Positions 44,885-56,768 are shown, numbered from the stretch's first letter. The stretch is 64,000 nt of DNA from DASXQK01 sp963724385 (GCA_963724385.1 CAVRUJ010000002.1:1240001-1304000); one strand, 5' to 3'. A program made the numbers and translations. The notes: generated from the sequence alone by a model not told the origin.

Positions 44885-45810
44885 CGACGCCGATCGCGGC
44901 GGGCGACCTTGCCGAGCGGTTCGGGGAATGGCGGCGCTGGCTGGCCGATGAGCGGCGCGCTTCGCCCCACAGCCTCGCGGCCTATGAGCGGGATCTCGCC
45001 GCCTTCCTAGCCTTCCTCGCCCGTCATCAAGGCGCGCTGCCGAGCCTCGCCAGCCTGAGGCGCCTCGATCGCGGCGATCTGCGCGCCTATCTCGCCGACC
45101 GGGGCCGGCGGGGCCTGCAAGCGAGTTCCACCGCCCGCGCCCTCAGCGTGCTGCGCGGCTTTTTTCGCTTCCTCGCCCGGCGCGGCGCGGTCGAGAACGC
45201 CGCCGTGCTGGCGCTGCGCAATCCGAAACTGCCGAGACCGGTACCCAAGGCCCTCACCAGCGCCGAGGCGATAGACGCCATCGAGGGGGTCTCCGATCTC
45301 GCCAGCCAGCCCTGGATCGCCAAGCGCGATGTGGCGATGTTGACGCTGCTTTATGGCTGCGGACTGCGCCTTGGCGAGGCCCTCTCTCTCAAGCGTGCCG
45401 ATTTGGTCTCGGCGCGGTCCGGACGCCTCGTCATCACGGGCAAGGGCCGCAAACAGCGGGTCGTGCCGGTGCTGCCCGTGGTCGCCTCGGCGCTCGCCGA
45501 CTATGCCGAGGCGCTGCCCTTCCGCGGCGACCCGTTGTTCCGCGGCGCCCGCGGCGGGCCGCTCAATCCCCGGCTCGTCCAGGGCCTGCTCCAGCGCTTG
45601 CGTCTGCTGCTGGGCCTGCCGGCGAGCGCCACGCCGCATGCGCTGCGTCACAGCTTCGCCACCCATCTGCTTGCCGCCGGCGGCGATCTGAGGGCGATCC
45701 AGGAGCTGCTGGGCCATGCTTCGCTCTCCACAACCCAACGCTATACAGACGTGGACGCTGCGGGACTTCTCGCCGTCTATGAGAGCGCCCATCCGCGGGC
45801 GAAGGCATAG
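44863..45810 (+). CDS. xerC: site-specific tyrosine recombinase XerC
   Basis: Resolves chromosome dimers at dif with XerD. The 315-residue protein has an N-terminal SAM-like domain and catalytic residues R in YGCGLRLGEALSL, K in GKGRKQRVVPV, H-x2-R in HALRHSFATHLLAAGG, H in LLGHASLSTTQRYT and the nucleophilic Y in that last segment. ATG at 44863 overlaps DUF484; a TTG at 44851 is possible. Confidence 0.93.
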   Translation: MAGPEALTTPIAAGDLAERFGEWRRWLADERRASPHSLAAYERDLAAFLAFLARHQGALPSLASLRRLDRGDLRAYLADRGRRGLQASSTARALSVLRGFFRFLARRGAVENAAVLALRNPKLPRPVPKALTSAEAIDAIEGVSDLASQPWIAKRDVAMLTLLYGCGLRLGEALSLKRADLVSARSGRLVITGKGRKQRVVPVLPVVASALADYAEALPFRGDPLFRGARGGPLNPRLVQGLLQRLRLLLGLPASATPHALRHSFATHLLAAGGDLRAIQELLGHASLSTTQRYTDVDAAGLLAVYESAHPRAKA

Positions 45811-45811
45811 C

Positions 45812-47008
45812 TCACCGATTGCGGCCGAGCAGCCAGAGAGAAAGCGGGCCCCCAGCAGCGCCCAAGGCCATCACCAGAAATCCGCAACCCCAGGCCAGGG
45901 CGGAGGCTTGGCCGCCCGCGGCATCCAGCGCAATGCCGACAGCGAGCGGCCCGAGGAAGGCAGCGGCAAAGCCGACGGTGGAGTGGACCGCGATGGTGGC
46001 GCCCTGGCTCTCCGGATCCGCGGCGGCCACCGCGCCCGCGGTGAGCGCACCCGAATCCGCGGTCAAGGTGACGGCGTAAAGAAGGACGAGGCCAACCACG
46101 GCCCCGTAGCCGAGAGCGGGCGCGAATCCGATGCCGGCACCGAGCGCCGCAGAGGCCGCCATGATTGCGATCAGCACCCGGCGCCGGTTGAAGCGCCGCG
46201 CCAGCTCATTGCCCAGCACGCTGGCCGGCAGGCCGATGACGCTGAAGAGAGCGGCGACGAGGGTGGCTCCATGAGCGCCGCCATGGCCGCTGCGAAAGGC
46301 GGCGTAGGCGAGGAAGGCAACCATCCAGGCCCGCATCGCGGTCAGCTCGAAGCCATGGGCGCCATAGGCCAGGATGTAGCCGAGCGCCCGGCGGTTGGCG
46401 AAGACCGGCCGGAAATCGAACAATCGGCGGTCGGCGCTGCCCCGAGGCGCTGCGGGACCCATCAGCAGCAGCGCGATGAGCAGGGCAGCGAAAGGTCCCA
46501 GCGCCAGGAGCCCAATTCCCACGCGCCAGCCATAGGCCTCGGCAAGGAGTCCGGTCAGCAGATAGGAAAGGCTGACGCCGACGGAATAGGAGGCCGTGTA
46601 GAAGGCGACGGCGCGAGATTTGTCGGTTGCCTCATAGCGATCGGTGATCGCCCGCAAGCCGGGCATATAGGTGCCGGCGAGGCCGATCCCGGCAATCGCC
46701 CGCCAGAAGAGCGCGCTCCAGAACCCGCCCGCCGTCAGCGCAAAACCAAGATGGCCGAAGGTCGCCAGCGCTCCGCCCAGAAGGAACACGCGGCGCGCGT
46801 CGAGCCGGTCGGTGAGGCCCATCAGGACAGGCACGCTCATCATGTAGCCGAAGGCGGAAATGCCGGCGATCCATCCGGCCTCGGCATTGCTGATGTGCCA
46901 GGCGGCGATGAAGAAGGGGGTGAGCGCGGCAAAGGCGAGGTTGGGAAGCAGAGTTCCGATCTCGCCCACGGACATGGCGAAGGCGAGCGGCCGACCGCGC
47001 AGTTTCAT
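45812..47008 (-). CDS. major facilitator superfamily transporter
   Basis: 398-residue inner-membrane transporter with about 12 helices. MFS signature after helix 2 is LMGLTDRLDARRVFLLGG. Low overall specificity pattern: no substrate can be named. ATG at 47008; a TTG six bases upstream is also in frame. It follows lpdA by 10 bases and may be the end of the suc/lpd operon. Confidence 0.83.
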   Translation of the reverse strand: MKLRGRPLAFAMSVGEIGTLLPNLAFAALTPFFIAAWHISNAEAGWIAGISAFGYMMSVPVLMGLTDRLDARRVFLLGGALATFGHLGFALTAGGFWSALFWRAIAGIGLAGTYMPGLRAITDRYEATDKSRAVAFYTASYSVGVSLSYLLTGLLAEAYGWRVGIGLLALGPFAALLIALLLMGPAAPRGSADRRLFDFRPVFANRRALGYILAYGAHGFELTAMRAWMVAFLAYAAFRSGHGGAHGATLVAALFSVIGLPASVLGNELARRFNRRRVLIAIMAASAALGAGIGFAPALGYGAVVGLVLLYAVTLTADSGALTAGAVAAADPESQGATIAVHSTVGFAAAFLGPLAVGIALDAAGGQASALAWGCGFLVMALGAAGGPLSLWLLGRNR

Positions 47009-47018
47009 CGACAAGAAA

Positions 47019-48425
47019 CTAGATATGGATCGCCCGGCCGGCCACGGCTAGTGCCGCTTCCTTGATGGCTTCGTTCAAGGTCGGGTGGGCGTGGGAGGTG
47101 CGGGCGATGTCTTCGGCCGCGGCGCCGAACTCCATGCCCAGCACGATCTCGGCGATGAGGTCGCCGGCATTGGCGCCGAGGATATGCGCGCCCAGCACGC
47201 GATCGGTCGTCGCGTCCGCCAGGATCTTGACCATGCCATCGGTCGCCGCCATGGCCCGCGCCCGGCCGTTGGCGGCGAAGGGGAACTTGCCGGTCTTGTA
47301 GGCGATGCCGGCTTCCTTCAGCTGCTCCTCGGTGCGGCCGACCGAGGCGACTTCCGGCCAGGTGTAGACCACGCCGGGGATCGCCTCGTAGTTCACGTGC
47401 CCGGCCTGGCCGGCCAGGATCTCCGCCACAGCCACGCCCTCGTCCTCGGCCTTGTGGGCCAGCATGGGTCCGGCGATGGCGTCGCCGATGGCGTGGATGC
47501 CTGGGATATTAGTGGCGAATTGAGCGTCGGTCGCCACCCGCCCGCGCTCGTCCCGCGCAACGCCCACGGCCTCGAGGCCGAGCCGGTCGGTGAAGGCCCG
47601 CCTGCCGACGGCAACCAGGACCGTATCGAAGGCCAGGGATTCGGCCGGCCCGCCCTTGGCCGGCTCGATGGTGACAGCCACGCCCGCGTCGTCCGGCACT
47701 GCACCCGTCACCTTCATGCCGAGGCGGAAGGATATTCCCTGCTTCTGCAGCAGGCGCTGGGTCTGGCGCGAGATCTCGCCGTCCATGCCCGGCAGGATGC
47801 GGTCGAGAAACTCCACCACGGTGACTTCGGCGCCGAGGCGTCGCCAGACCGAGCCGAGCTCGAGGCCGATGTAGCCGGCGCCGATGACCAGAAGGCGCTT
47901 GGGCACTTGGCCTAGGGCCAGCGCGCCGGTCGAGGAGACGATGCGCCGTTCGTCGATCGGAACGCCTGATAGCGGCGTCGCCTCGGAGCCCGTGGCGATG
48001 ACGATGTGGCGCGCCGAAAGGCCCTGGCTCCCACCGGCGTTGAGCGCTACTTCGATGGATCCCGGCGCCGCGATCCGCGCCTCGCCCTTGATCCAATCGA
48101 CCTTGTTCTTGCGGAACAGGAATTCCACGCCAGCCGTGTTGGCGGCCACCACCTTGTCCTTCTGGGCCATCATGGCGGGAAGGTCGAGCTCGACCGAGGC
48201 CACCCGCACGCCGTGGACGGCGAGGCCGTGGCGGGCCTCCTCAAAGCGCTCCGAGGAATAGAGCAGCGCCTTGGACGGGATGCAGCCGATGTTGAGGCAG
48301 GTGCCGCCCAGCGTCTCGCGCTTTTCCACGCAAGCCGTCTTGAGCCCGAGCTGGGCCGCGCGGATGGCGGCGACATAACCCCCGGGCCCGCTGCCGATCA
48401 CGACTACGTCGTAGGGTTCGCTCAT
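47019..48425 (-). CDS. lpdA: dihydrolipoyl dehydrogenase (E3)
   Basis: FAD enzyme that reoxidises lipoyl groups of the 2-oxoglutarate dehydrogenase complex. 468 residues. The redox disulfide is in GGTCLNIGCIPSKALL, NAD fold in VIGAGYIGLELGSVW, and the catalytic base in SHAHPTLNEAIKEA. Start overlaps the C39-like peptidase stop by four bases. Its location beside sucAB indicates the OGDH complex. Confidence 0.96.
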   Translation of the reverse strand: MSEPYDVVVIGSGPGGYVAAIRAAQLGLKTACVEKRETLGGTCLNIGCIPSKALLYSSERFEEARHGLAVHGVRVASVELDLPAMMAQKDKVVAANTAGVEFLFRKNKVDWIKGEARIAAPGSIEVALNAGGSQGLSARHIVIATGSEATPLSGVPIDERRIVSSTGALALGQVPKRLLVIGAGYIGLELGSVWRRLGAEVTVVEFLDRILPGMDGEISRQTQRLLQKQGISFRLGMKVTGAVPDDAGVAVTIEPAKGGPAESLAFDTVLVAVGRRAFTDRLGLEAVGVARDERGRVATDAQFATNIPGIHAIGDAIAGPMLAHKAEDEGVAVAEILAGQAGHVNYEAIPGVVYTWPEVASVGRTEEQLKEAGIAYKTGKFPFAANGRARAMAATDGMVKILADATTDRVLGAHILGANAGDLIAEIVLGMEFGAAAEDIARTSHAHPTLNEAIKEAALAVAGRAIHI

Positions 48426-49099
48426 GGTTTTCGCACCAGCACCACGGCCCGCTCCCGCTCGCTGCCATAGCAGGCCATCTTGTCGAAATCGCGGCGGGGA
48501 ACGCGCAAGTCCGTCATGTCCCGCGCCGTCTTGCCCTTGGCGAGCGAAACCCAGGGATCGTTGATATGGACCGTCTCGGCGTCGAAGCCGGTGACGACGA
48601 TCCAGTGGGGAACATTGTCGCCGTGGATGTAACTTGTGCTGCAGAGCACGATCGGTACGGCGCCGGTCCGCGCCGCGGCTTCGAGATCGCCGGTCGATAG
48701 CCGGTCGTAGTGGACGGGAATGCGCCGGGTCTTGGCCTCGGCCAGGTCGCGCTCCTGAACCAGGCGCATCGCCTCGCGCCGATCGGCCGAGCGGCTCCGC
48801 TTGGCCAAGAGCACGCCGCGATGATTGACATGGACCTCGGGCCGGAAGCCGCGCCGGTCCAATGCCAGCGCCAAGCCCAGCGCCCCGCAGCCGCCATGGC
48901 TGCCGGCCGGGCCCATGAATACGGTCGTCGCCTCGCGCCAGATGGCGAGTTCCTCGCTTCGGCCCACGGACTTTCGCCCGTCCAACGCCCGCATCGCCAT
49001 GAGGCAGGCGGACGGCCCGCAGGTGAAGTCGGTCGTCTGCCGGTAATGGGGCACGACGCGCTTCGACCCGCCGGAGGTGGAGCGCCGGGCCTCAGGCAT
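48422..49099 (-). CDS. C39-like cysteine peptidase family protein (DUF3335-like)
   Basis: 225-residue papain-like fold. Candidate catalytic residues are cysteine in RQTTDFTCGPSACLMAMRAL, histidine in VPHWIVVTGFDAE and aspartate in VHINDPWVS. A Gly-rich SHGGCGALGLALALDRRGF segment matches the DUF3335 group. No signal peptide or ABC transporter is present, so it is not a classical bacteriocin peptidase. It overlaps sucB by eight bases and lpdA by four and is thus locked into the 2-oxoglutarate dehydrogenase operon. Function there is unknown. Confidence 0.82.
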   Translation of the reverse strand: MPEARRSTSGGSKRVVPHYRQTTDFTCGPSACLMAMRALDGRKSVGRSEELAIWREATTVFMGPAGSHGGCGALGLALALDRRGFRPEVHVNHRGVLLAKRSRSADRREAMRLVQERDLAEAKTRRIPVHYDRLSTGDLEAAARTGAVPIVLCSTSYIHGDNVPHWIVVTGFDAETVHINDPWVSLAKGKTARDMTDLRVPRRDFDKMACYGSERERAVVLVRKP

Positions 49100-50333
49100 C
49101 GAGGATCAGCCGCTCGGGCTCCTCGATGCATTCCTTGATGCGCACCAGGAAGGTGACCGCCTCGCGCCCGTCGACGATCCGATGGTCGTAGCTGAGGGCC
49201 AGATACATCATCGGCCGGATCTCGACCTTGTCGCCCACGGCGACGGGCCGCTGCATGGTCCGGTGCATGCCAAGAATACCGGACTGGGGCGGGTTCAGGA
49301 TCGGCATCGACATCAGCGAGCCGTAGACCCCGCCGTTGGAGATGGTGAAGCTGCCGCCGGTCAATTCGTCGATGGCAAGCTTGCCGTCCCGGGCGCGCCG
49401 GCCGAAATCGGCGATCTGCTTCTCGATCTCGGCGAAGCTCAGCTGATCGGCATCGCGCAGCACCGGCACGACCAGTCCCTGCTCGAGGCCCACCGCCACG
49501 CCGATGTCGTAGTAGTTCTTGTAGATGATGTCCTCGCCGTCGATCTCGCCGTTGACCGCCGGGATCTCCTTCAGAGCCGCGATCGCCGCCTTCACGAAAA
49601 AGCTCATGAAGCCCAGCCTGACGCCATGCTTCTTCTCGAAGGCCTCCTTGTAGGCGGCGCGCAGCGCGATCACCCGGCTCATGTCCGCCTCGTTGAAGGT
49701 CGTCAACATGGCGGCGGTGTTCTGCGCCTGCTTCAGACGCTCGGCGATGCGCCGGCGCAGGCGCGACATGTGGACCCGTTCCTCCCGGGGACGCGCCGCC
49801 CGGGGTGCGGCCGGTGCCGGCTGTGCCGGCTTCACTTCGGCGGCCTTGCGGGTTTCCCGCGCGATCTCGGCGAGCGCGGCGGCATCGGCCTTGGTGAGGC
49901 GTCCATCCTTGCCGCTGCCGGCAGCGCCGGTGACGTCGATGCCTGACTCGGCCACGATCTTGCGCACGGCCGGCGACAGCACCGGCGATGCAGCCGCGGG
50001 AGCCGGCGGCGCGGTCGGGGCCGGTGCCGCAGCGGGCGTTGCGGCCAGAGTCGCGGCAGGGACTGCGGCTGGTGCGGCGGCGGTCACGGCGCCGTCGGCC
50101 TCGGCAATCACGCCGACGATGGCGCCCACCTCGACGGTCGCGCCGGCGGGCACCCGAATCTCGCCGAGCCGCCCCGCCGTCGAGGCATAGACCTCCAGGG
50201 TCACCTTGTCCGTTTCCAGCTCAAGCAGCGCCTCGTCCCGCTTCACGGGGTCGCCCACCGCCTTCATCCACTTGGCGACGGTCGCCTCGGTCACGGATTC
50301 GCCAAGGGCGGGAACGACGATATTGATAGCCAT
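49092..50333 (-). CDS. sucB: 2-oxoglutarate dehydrogenase E2 (dihydrolipoyl succinyltransferase)
   Basis: Core of the OGDH complex, 413 residues. Lipoyl domain with K43 in LETDKVTLEV, Ala/Pro-rich linker, E3-binding domain (SPAVRKIVAESGIDV and GKDGRLTKAD), catalytic domain with SYDHRIVDGREAV. ATG at 50333; the longer frame upstream is a sucA shadow. 11 bases downstream of sucA. Confidence 0.96.
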   Translation of the reverse strand: MAINIVVPALGESVTEATVAKWMKAVGDPVKRDEALLELETDKVTLEVYASTAGRLGEIRVPAGATVEVGAIVGVIAEADGAVTAAAPAAVPAATLAATPAAAPAPTAPPAPAAASPVLSPAVRKIVAESGIDVTGAAGSGKDGRLTKADAAALAEIARETRKAAEVKPAQPAPAAPRAARPREERVHMSRLRRRIAERLKQAQNTAAMLTTFNEADMSRVIALRAAYKEAFEKKHGVRLGFMSFFVKAAIAALKEIPAVNGEIDGEDIIYKNYYDIGVAVGLEQGLVVPVLRDADQLSFAEIEKQIADFGRRARDGKLAIDELTGGSFTISNGGVYGSLMSMPILNPPQSGILGMHRTMQRPVAVGDKVEIRPMMYLALSYDHRIVDGREAVTFLVRIKECIEEPERLILDA

Positions 50334-50344
50334 GGATGTCTCGC

Positions 50345-53224
<2,880 letters not shown>

Positions 53225-53310
53225 CTCTCGTCTTCTAGCGGGGGCCTTTTGGGTTCGGCGCCCCGTCCTGCTTCAGTTGCCCGCCCCTGCGCCAGGTGCT
53301 GGGATCGAGC

Positions 53311-54186
53311 CTACGCCCTCAACACCCGCAACATGGTGCTTCCGAGGCTTGCCGGGGAGTCCGCCACGGTGATCCCGGCGCTTTTCATGGCCTCGATCTT
53401 GTCCTCGGCCCCACCCCGCCCGCCCGATATGATCGCGCCGGCATGGCCCATGCGCCGGCCGGGGGGAGCGGTGCGCCCGGCGATGAACCCCACCACCGGT
53501 TTCCTTTGCTTGGCGGTCTTGAGGAACTGGGCCGCATCCTCCTCGGCCGCGCCGCCGATCTCCCCGATCATGATCGCCGCCTCCGTTTCCGGATCGGCCA
53601 GGAACATTTCGAAGCAATCGACGAAGTTGGTGCCGTTGACGGGATCGCCCCCAATGCCGATGCAGGTCGACTGGCCGAGGCCGGCCGCCGTTGTCTGGGC
53701 CACGGCCTCATAGGTCAGGGTGCCGGAGCGGGAAACGATGCCGATCCGCCCCCGGCTATGGATGTGCCCCGGCATGATGCCGATCTTGCACTCGTCGGGC
53801 GTGATCACGCCCGGGCAATTGGGGCCGACGAGGCGCGAGCCGCTGCCGGCCAGCACCCGCTTCACCCGGACCATGTCCAGGACCGGAATCCCCTCCGTGA
53901 TGCAGACGATGAGCGGCACGCGGGCGTCGATCGCCTCGAGGATGGCGTCGGCGGCAAACGGCGGCGGCACGTAAATGACGCTGGCCGTCGCATCGGTCGC
54001 CGCCATCGCCTGCTCGACCGTGTCGAAGACCGGGAGGTTCAGGTGCCGGCTGCCGCCTTTGCCCGGGGTCACGCCACCGACCATCTTGGTGCCGTAGGCG
54101 ATGGCCTGCTCGGAATGGAAGGTGCCTTGGGCGCCGGTGAAGCCCTGGCAGATCACGCGGGTGTTGCGATCGACGAGAACGGCCAT
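53311..54186 (-). CDS. sucD: succinyl-CoA synthetase alpha subunit
   Basis: CoA-binding and phosphohistidine subunit, 291 residues. CICQGFTG-like VICQGFTGAQGTFHS at the N-terminus and the phosphorylated histidine in RRMGHAGAIISGG. Start overlaps the sucC stop by one base (TGATG). Confidence 0.97.
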   Translation of the reverse strand: MAVLVDRNTRVICQGFTGAQGTFHSEQAIAYGTKMVGGVTPGKGGSRHLNLPVFDTVEQAMAATDATASVIYVPPPFAADAILEAIDARVPLIVCITEGIPVLDMVRVKRVLAGSGSRLVGPNCPGVITPDECKIGIMPGHIHSRGRIGIVSRSGTLTYEAVAQTTAAGLGQSTCIGIGGDPVNGTNFVDCFEMFLADPETEAAIMIGEIGGAAEEDAAQFLKTAKQRKPVVGFIAGRTAPPGRRMGHAGAIISGGRGGAEDKIEAMKSAGITVADSPASLGSTMLRVLRA

Positions 54187-55355
54187 CAGAGGGCCTCCGC
54201 CACGGCCTTGACGATCTTCTCGGCCGCGTCGGCGAGGTTGTCGGCCGAGAGGATGGGCAACCCCGATTCCCGGAGGATCTTCTTGCCCAACTCCACATTG
54301 GTGCCTTCCAGGCGCACCACCAGGGGCACGCCGAGGCTGATTTCCTTCGCCGCCGCGACGACGCCCTCGGCGATGACGTCGCAGCGCATGATCCCGCCGA
54401 AAATGTTGACCAGGATGCCTTCGACGTGGGGATCCGAAAGGATGAGCTTGAAGGCGGTGGTCACCCGATCGCGGGTCGCTCCGCCGCCCACGTCGAGGAA
54501 GTTGGCAGGCGAGCCGCCATAGAGCTTGATGATATCCATGGTCGCCATGGCGAGACCGGCACCGTTGACCATGCAGCCGATGTTGCCGTCGAGCTTGATG
54601 TAGTTGAGGCTGTGGCGCGCCGCCTCGAGCTCGGCCGGATCCTCCTCCGACTCGTCGCGCATCTCCTCCACCTCCTTGTGGCGGAAGAGGGCGTTGTCGT
54701 CGAAGTTCATCTTGGCATCGAGCGCGACCACGTCGCCGGCCTTGGTGACGACCAGCGGATTGATCTCGATGACCGAGGCGTCGAGCTCGACGAAGGCGCG
54801 GTACATGGCAGCGATGAATTTCGTCCCGGCGGCGACTTCATCGCCTTCGAGGCCGAGCCCGAACACGATCCGCCGCGCGTGGTGGCCCATGAGGCCGCTG
54901 GCCGGATCGACAGTCACCCGGATGATCTTCTCCGGGGTCTTGGCCGCGACCGTCTCGATCTCGACGCCCCCTTCGCGCGACGCCATGACGACGATGCGGG
55001 CGCTTCCCCGGTCCACCAGCATCCCGAGATAGAGCTCGCGGGCGATGTCGCTGCCGGCCTCGACATAGACCCGCTTCACCTCTCGGCCCTGGGGGCCGGT
55101 CTGATGGGTGACCAGGGTCTTGCCGAGCAGGGCCTGGGCCGCCGCCTTTGCTTCCGCCGGACTTCGCGCCAGCTTGATGCCGCCGGCCTTGCCGCGCCCG
55201 CCGGCATGGATCTGGGCCTTGACCGCCCAAAGCGATCCGCCGAGGGCGCTGGCAGCCTCTTCCGCTTCGGCCGGGGTGTAGGCAACGGCGCCGCGGGGCA
55301 CCGCGACGCCGAATTTCGCCATCAGGCTCTTCGCCTGATATTCGTGGATGTTCAT
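54186..55355 (-). CDS. sucC: succinyl-CoA synthetase beta subunit
   Basis: ATP-grasp subunit, 389 residues. Begins MNIHEYQAKSLMAKFGVAVP, contains VKAQIHAGGRGKAGG and EINPLVVT, and ends with the FGGIMRCDVIAEGVVAA segment. Has its own predicted promoter upstream. Confidence 0.97.
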   Translation of the reverse strand: MNIHEYQAKSLMAKFGVAVPRGAVAYTPAEAEEAASALGGSLWAVKAQIHAGGRGKAGGIKLARSPAEAKAAAQALLGKTLVTHQTGPQGREVKRVYVEAGSDIARELYLGMLVDRGSARIVVMASREGGVEIETVAAKTPEKIIRVTVDPASGLMGHHARRIVFGLGLEGDEVAAGTKFIAAMYRAFVELDASVIEINPLVVTKAGDVVALDAKMNFDDNALFRHKEVEEMRDESEEDPAELEAARHSLNYIKLDGNIGCMVNGAGLAMATMDIIKLYGGSPANFLDVGGGATRDRVTTAFKLILSDPHVEGILVNIFGGIMRCDVIAEGVVAAAKEISLGVPLVVRLEGTNVELGKKILRESGLPILSADNLADAAEKIVKAVAEAL

Positions 55356-55419
55356 CGGGGCCAGTTCACCGGGGCGCTCTCAGAGGGAGAAGGCTCATGC
55401 CGCATCGCAGCACGGCCGT

Positions 55420-55448
55420 AATCTAGTCCCCTTTGCCCTGCGGAACAA
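55420..55448 (-). promoter_or_regulatory. predicted sucC promoter
   Basis: TTGTTC (complement of 55443-55448) and TAGATT (complement of 55420-55425) with a 17-base spacer; start near 55413. It implies that sucCD-sucAB can be expressed separately from mdh. Confidence 0.5.
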
Positions 55449-55503
55449 TGATGCCGCCGGAAAAAGACGATTTTTTTGCCCTTTCCGGGGGGCGAGACGA
55501 ATT

Positions 55504-55533
55504 TCGGGGGGCGGCAAACCCGCCGCCCCCCGA
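55504..55533 (-). terminator. strong GC hairpin between the H1-like gene and sucC
   Basis: TCGGGGGGCGGC (55504-55515) pairs perfectly with GCCGCCCCCCGA (55522-55533) around a six-base loop, a 12-pair stem. No U-run follows on either strand, so it may be a Rho-assisted or processing hairpin. It lies upstream of the sucC promoter. Confidence 0.5.
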
Positions 55534-55544
55534 GCAGACAGCGC

Positions 55545-55571
55545 CCCGGGGCGGCCTTGGCCGCACCCGGG
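55545..55571 (-). terminator. second GC hairpin downstream of the H1-like gene
   Basis: CCCGGG-GCGGCC-TT-GGCCGC-A-CCCGGG: two six-pair stems broken by one bulged base, with a two-base loop. Lies 27 bases after the H1-like stop codon and in tandem with the hairpin at 55504. Likely ends or protects the mdh/H1-like transcript. Confidence 0.5.
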
Positions 55572-55597
55572 ACAACTGGAAGAAACCGAAGGTTGGC

Positions 55598-55708
55598 CTA
55601 CTTCTTGGCCTTTTTCTTCGCCGCCTTCTTCGCCTTCTTCGGCGCGGCCTTCTTGGCCGGCTTCTTGGCCGCCAACTTGGCGGACTTACGACGCATGGTC
55701 TTCCTCAT
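55598..55708 (-). CDS. 36-residue lysine/alanine-rich histone-H1-like basic peptide overlapping mdh
   Basis: Small basic protein beginning MRKTMRRKSAKLAAKKPAKK and continuing in AAPKKAKKAAKKKAKK. About half the residues are lysine or arginine and there is no acidic residue. The AAKKPAKKAA repeats resemble the C-terminal tails of H1-like nucleoid proteins (HC1/HC2, BpH1, AlgP type). The ATG at 55708-55706 overlaps the mdh stop (ATGA), and AGAGGAG within the last mdh codons is a near-ideal ribosome site about seven bases upstream. Codon spelling stays Lys/Ala-rich to the stop. It probably binds DNA or RNA, by composition only. Confidence 0.72.
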   Translation of the reverse strand: MRKTMRRKSAKLAAKKPAKKAAPKKAKKAAKKKAKK

Positions 55709-56670
55709 AACTTGTCTCCTCTCTGAATTTTCCTCACCTCATCGGTGAGGCCCCGAACGGCCGAGACCGATTTGTCGAACAGCGCCTTCTCGGCTCCGTC
55801 CAACGCGATCTCGACCACCCTCTCCACGCCGGCTGCGCCGATGACGACCGGCACCCCGACGTAGAGCCCCTTGACCCCGTACTGGCCGTCCAACCAGGCG
55901 GCACAGGGCAGCACGCGCTTCTTGTCCTTGAGATGGCTTTCGGCCATCTGAACGGCGGCGGCCGCCGGGGCGTAGAATGCGGACCCCGTCTTCAAGAGAC
56001 CGACGATCTCCCCGCCGCCATCGCGCGTGCGCTGGATGATCTTGTCGATCCGCTCTTGCGTGGTCCAACCCATCTTGACCAGATCCGGCAGCGGAATGCC
56101 GGCCACGGTCGAATAGCGCGCCAGCGGCACCATGGAATCGCCATGGCCGCCGAGCACGAATGCGGTGACGTCCTCCACCGAGACGTTGAATTCATCGGCG
56201 AGGAAATAACGGAAGCGGGCGCTGTCGAGCACGCCCGCCATGCCGACGACGCGGGCATGGGGAAGCCCGCAGGCTTCGCGCATGACCCAGACCATCGCGT
56301 CGAGCGGATTGGTGATGACGATCACGAACGCGTCGGGGCAATGCCGCTTGATCGCCTCGCCGACGGTCGCGACGACCTTGGCATTGGCCCCGAGCAGATC
56401 GTCGCGGCTCATGCCAGGCTTGCGCGGGAAGCCGGCGGTGACGATGACGACGTCGGCGCCGGCGATTGCCGCGTAGTCGTTCGCGCCGAGATACTTCGCA
56501 TCGAAGCCCTCGATCGGCGCGCTCTGGGCGATGTCGAGACTCTTGCCTTGCGGCACGCCTTCGATCACGTCGCACAGCACGACATCACCCAGTTCCTTCA
56601 GCCCGACCAGCAACGCCAATGTGCCGCCGATATTTCCGGCGCCGACCAGGGCGATCTTCTTGCGAGCCAT
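55705..56670 (-). CDS. mdh: malate dehydrogenase (LDH-like type)
   Basis: NAD-dependent oxidation of malate to oxaloacetate. 321 residues. NAD fold VGAGNIGGTLALLV, substrate arginines in GFPRKPGMSRDDLLG, catalytic histidine in LGGHGDSMVPL. ATG at 56670 after GGGAG. Head of the mdh / H1-like / suc cluster. Confidence 0.97.
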   Translation of the reverse strand: MARKKIALVGAGNIGGTLALLVGLKELGDVVLCDVIEGVPQGKSLDIAQSAPIEGFDAKYLGANDYAAIAGADVVIVTAGFPRKPGMSRDDLLGANAKVVATVGEAIKRHCPDAFVIVITNPLDAMVWVMREACGLPHARVVGMAGVLDSARFRYFLADEFNVSVEDVTAFVLGGHGDSMVPLARYSTVAGIPLPDLVKMGWTTQERIDKIIQRTRDGGGEIVGLLKTGSAFYAPAAAAVQMAESHLKDKKRVLPCAAWLDGQYGVKGLYVGVPVVIGAAGVERVVEIALDGAEKALFDKSVSAVRGLTDEVRKIQRGDKL

Positions 56671-56712
56671 TAAGCTCCCTCAGCAAGCCGTTAGGCGACA
56701 CTAGGTATTGTG

Positions 56713-56741
56713 TTATTACGCTTTTTGTTCTCCAAGAGCAA
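56713..56741 (-). promoter_or_regulatory. predicted mdh promoter
   Basis: TTGCTC (complement of 56736-56741) and TAATAA (complement of 56713-56718), 17-base spacer, in the AT-rich 98-base gap after zapE. Start near 56706. Confidence 0.5.
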
Positions 56742-56768
56742 GTAGATACAGACAGGAAATTTCGCGAC

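Noticed and set aside
55460..55480. T7 run after an A-rich stretch as an intrinsic terminator
   Set aside because: The CCGGAAA/TTTCCGG arms that flank it leave an 18-base loop, and the run lies inside the loop instead of after a stem.
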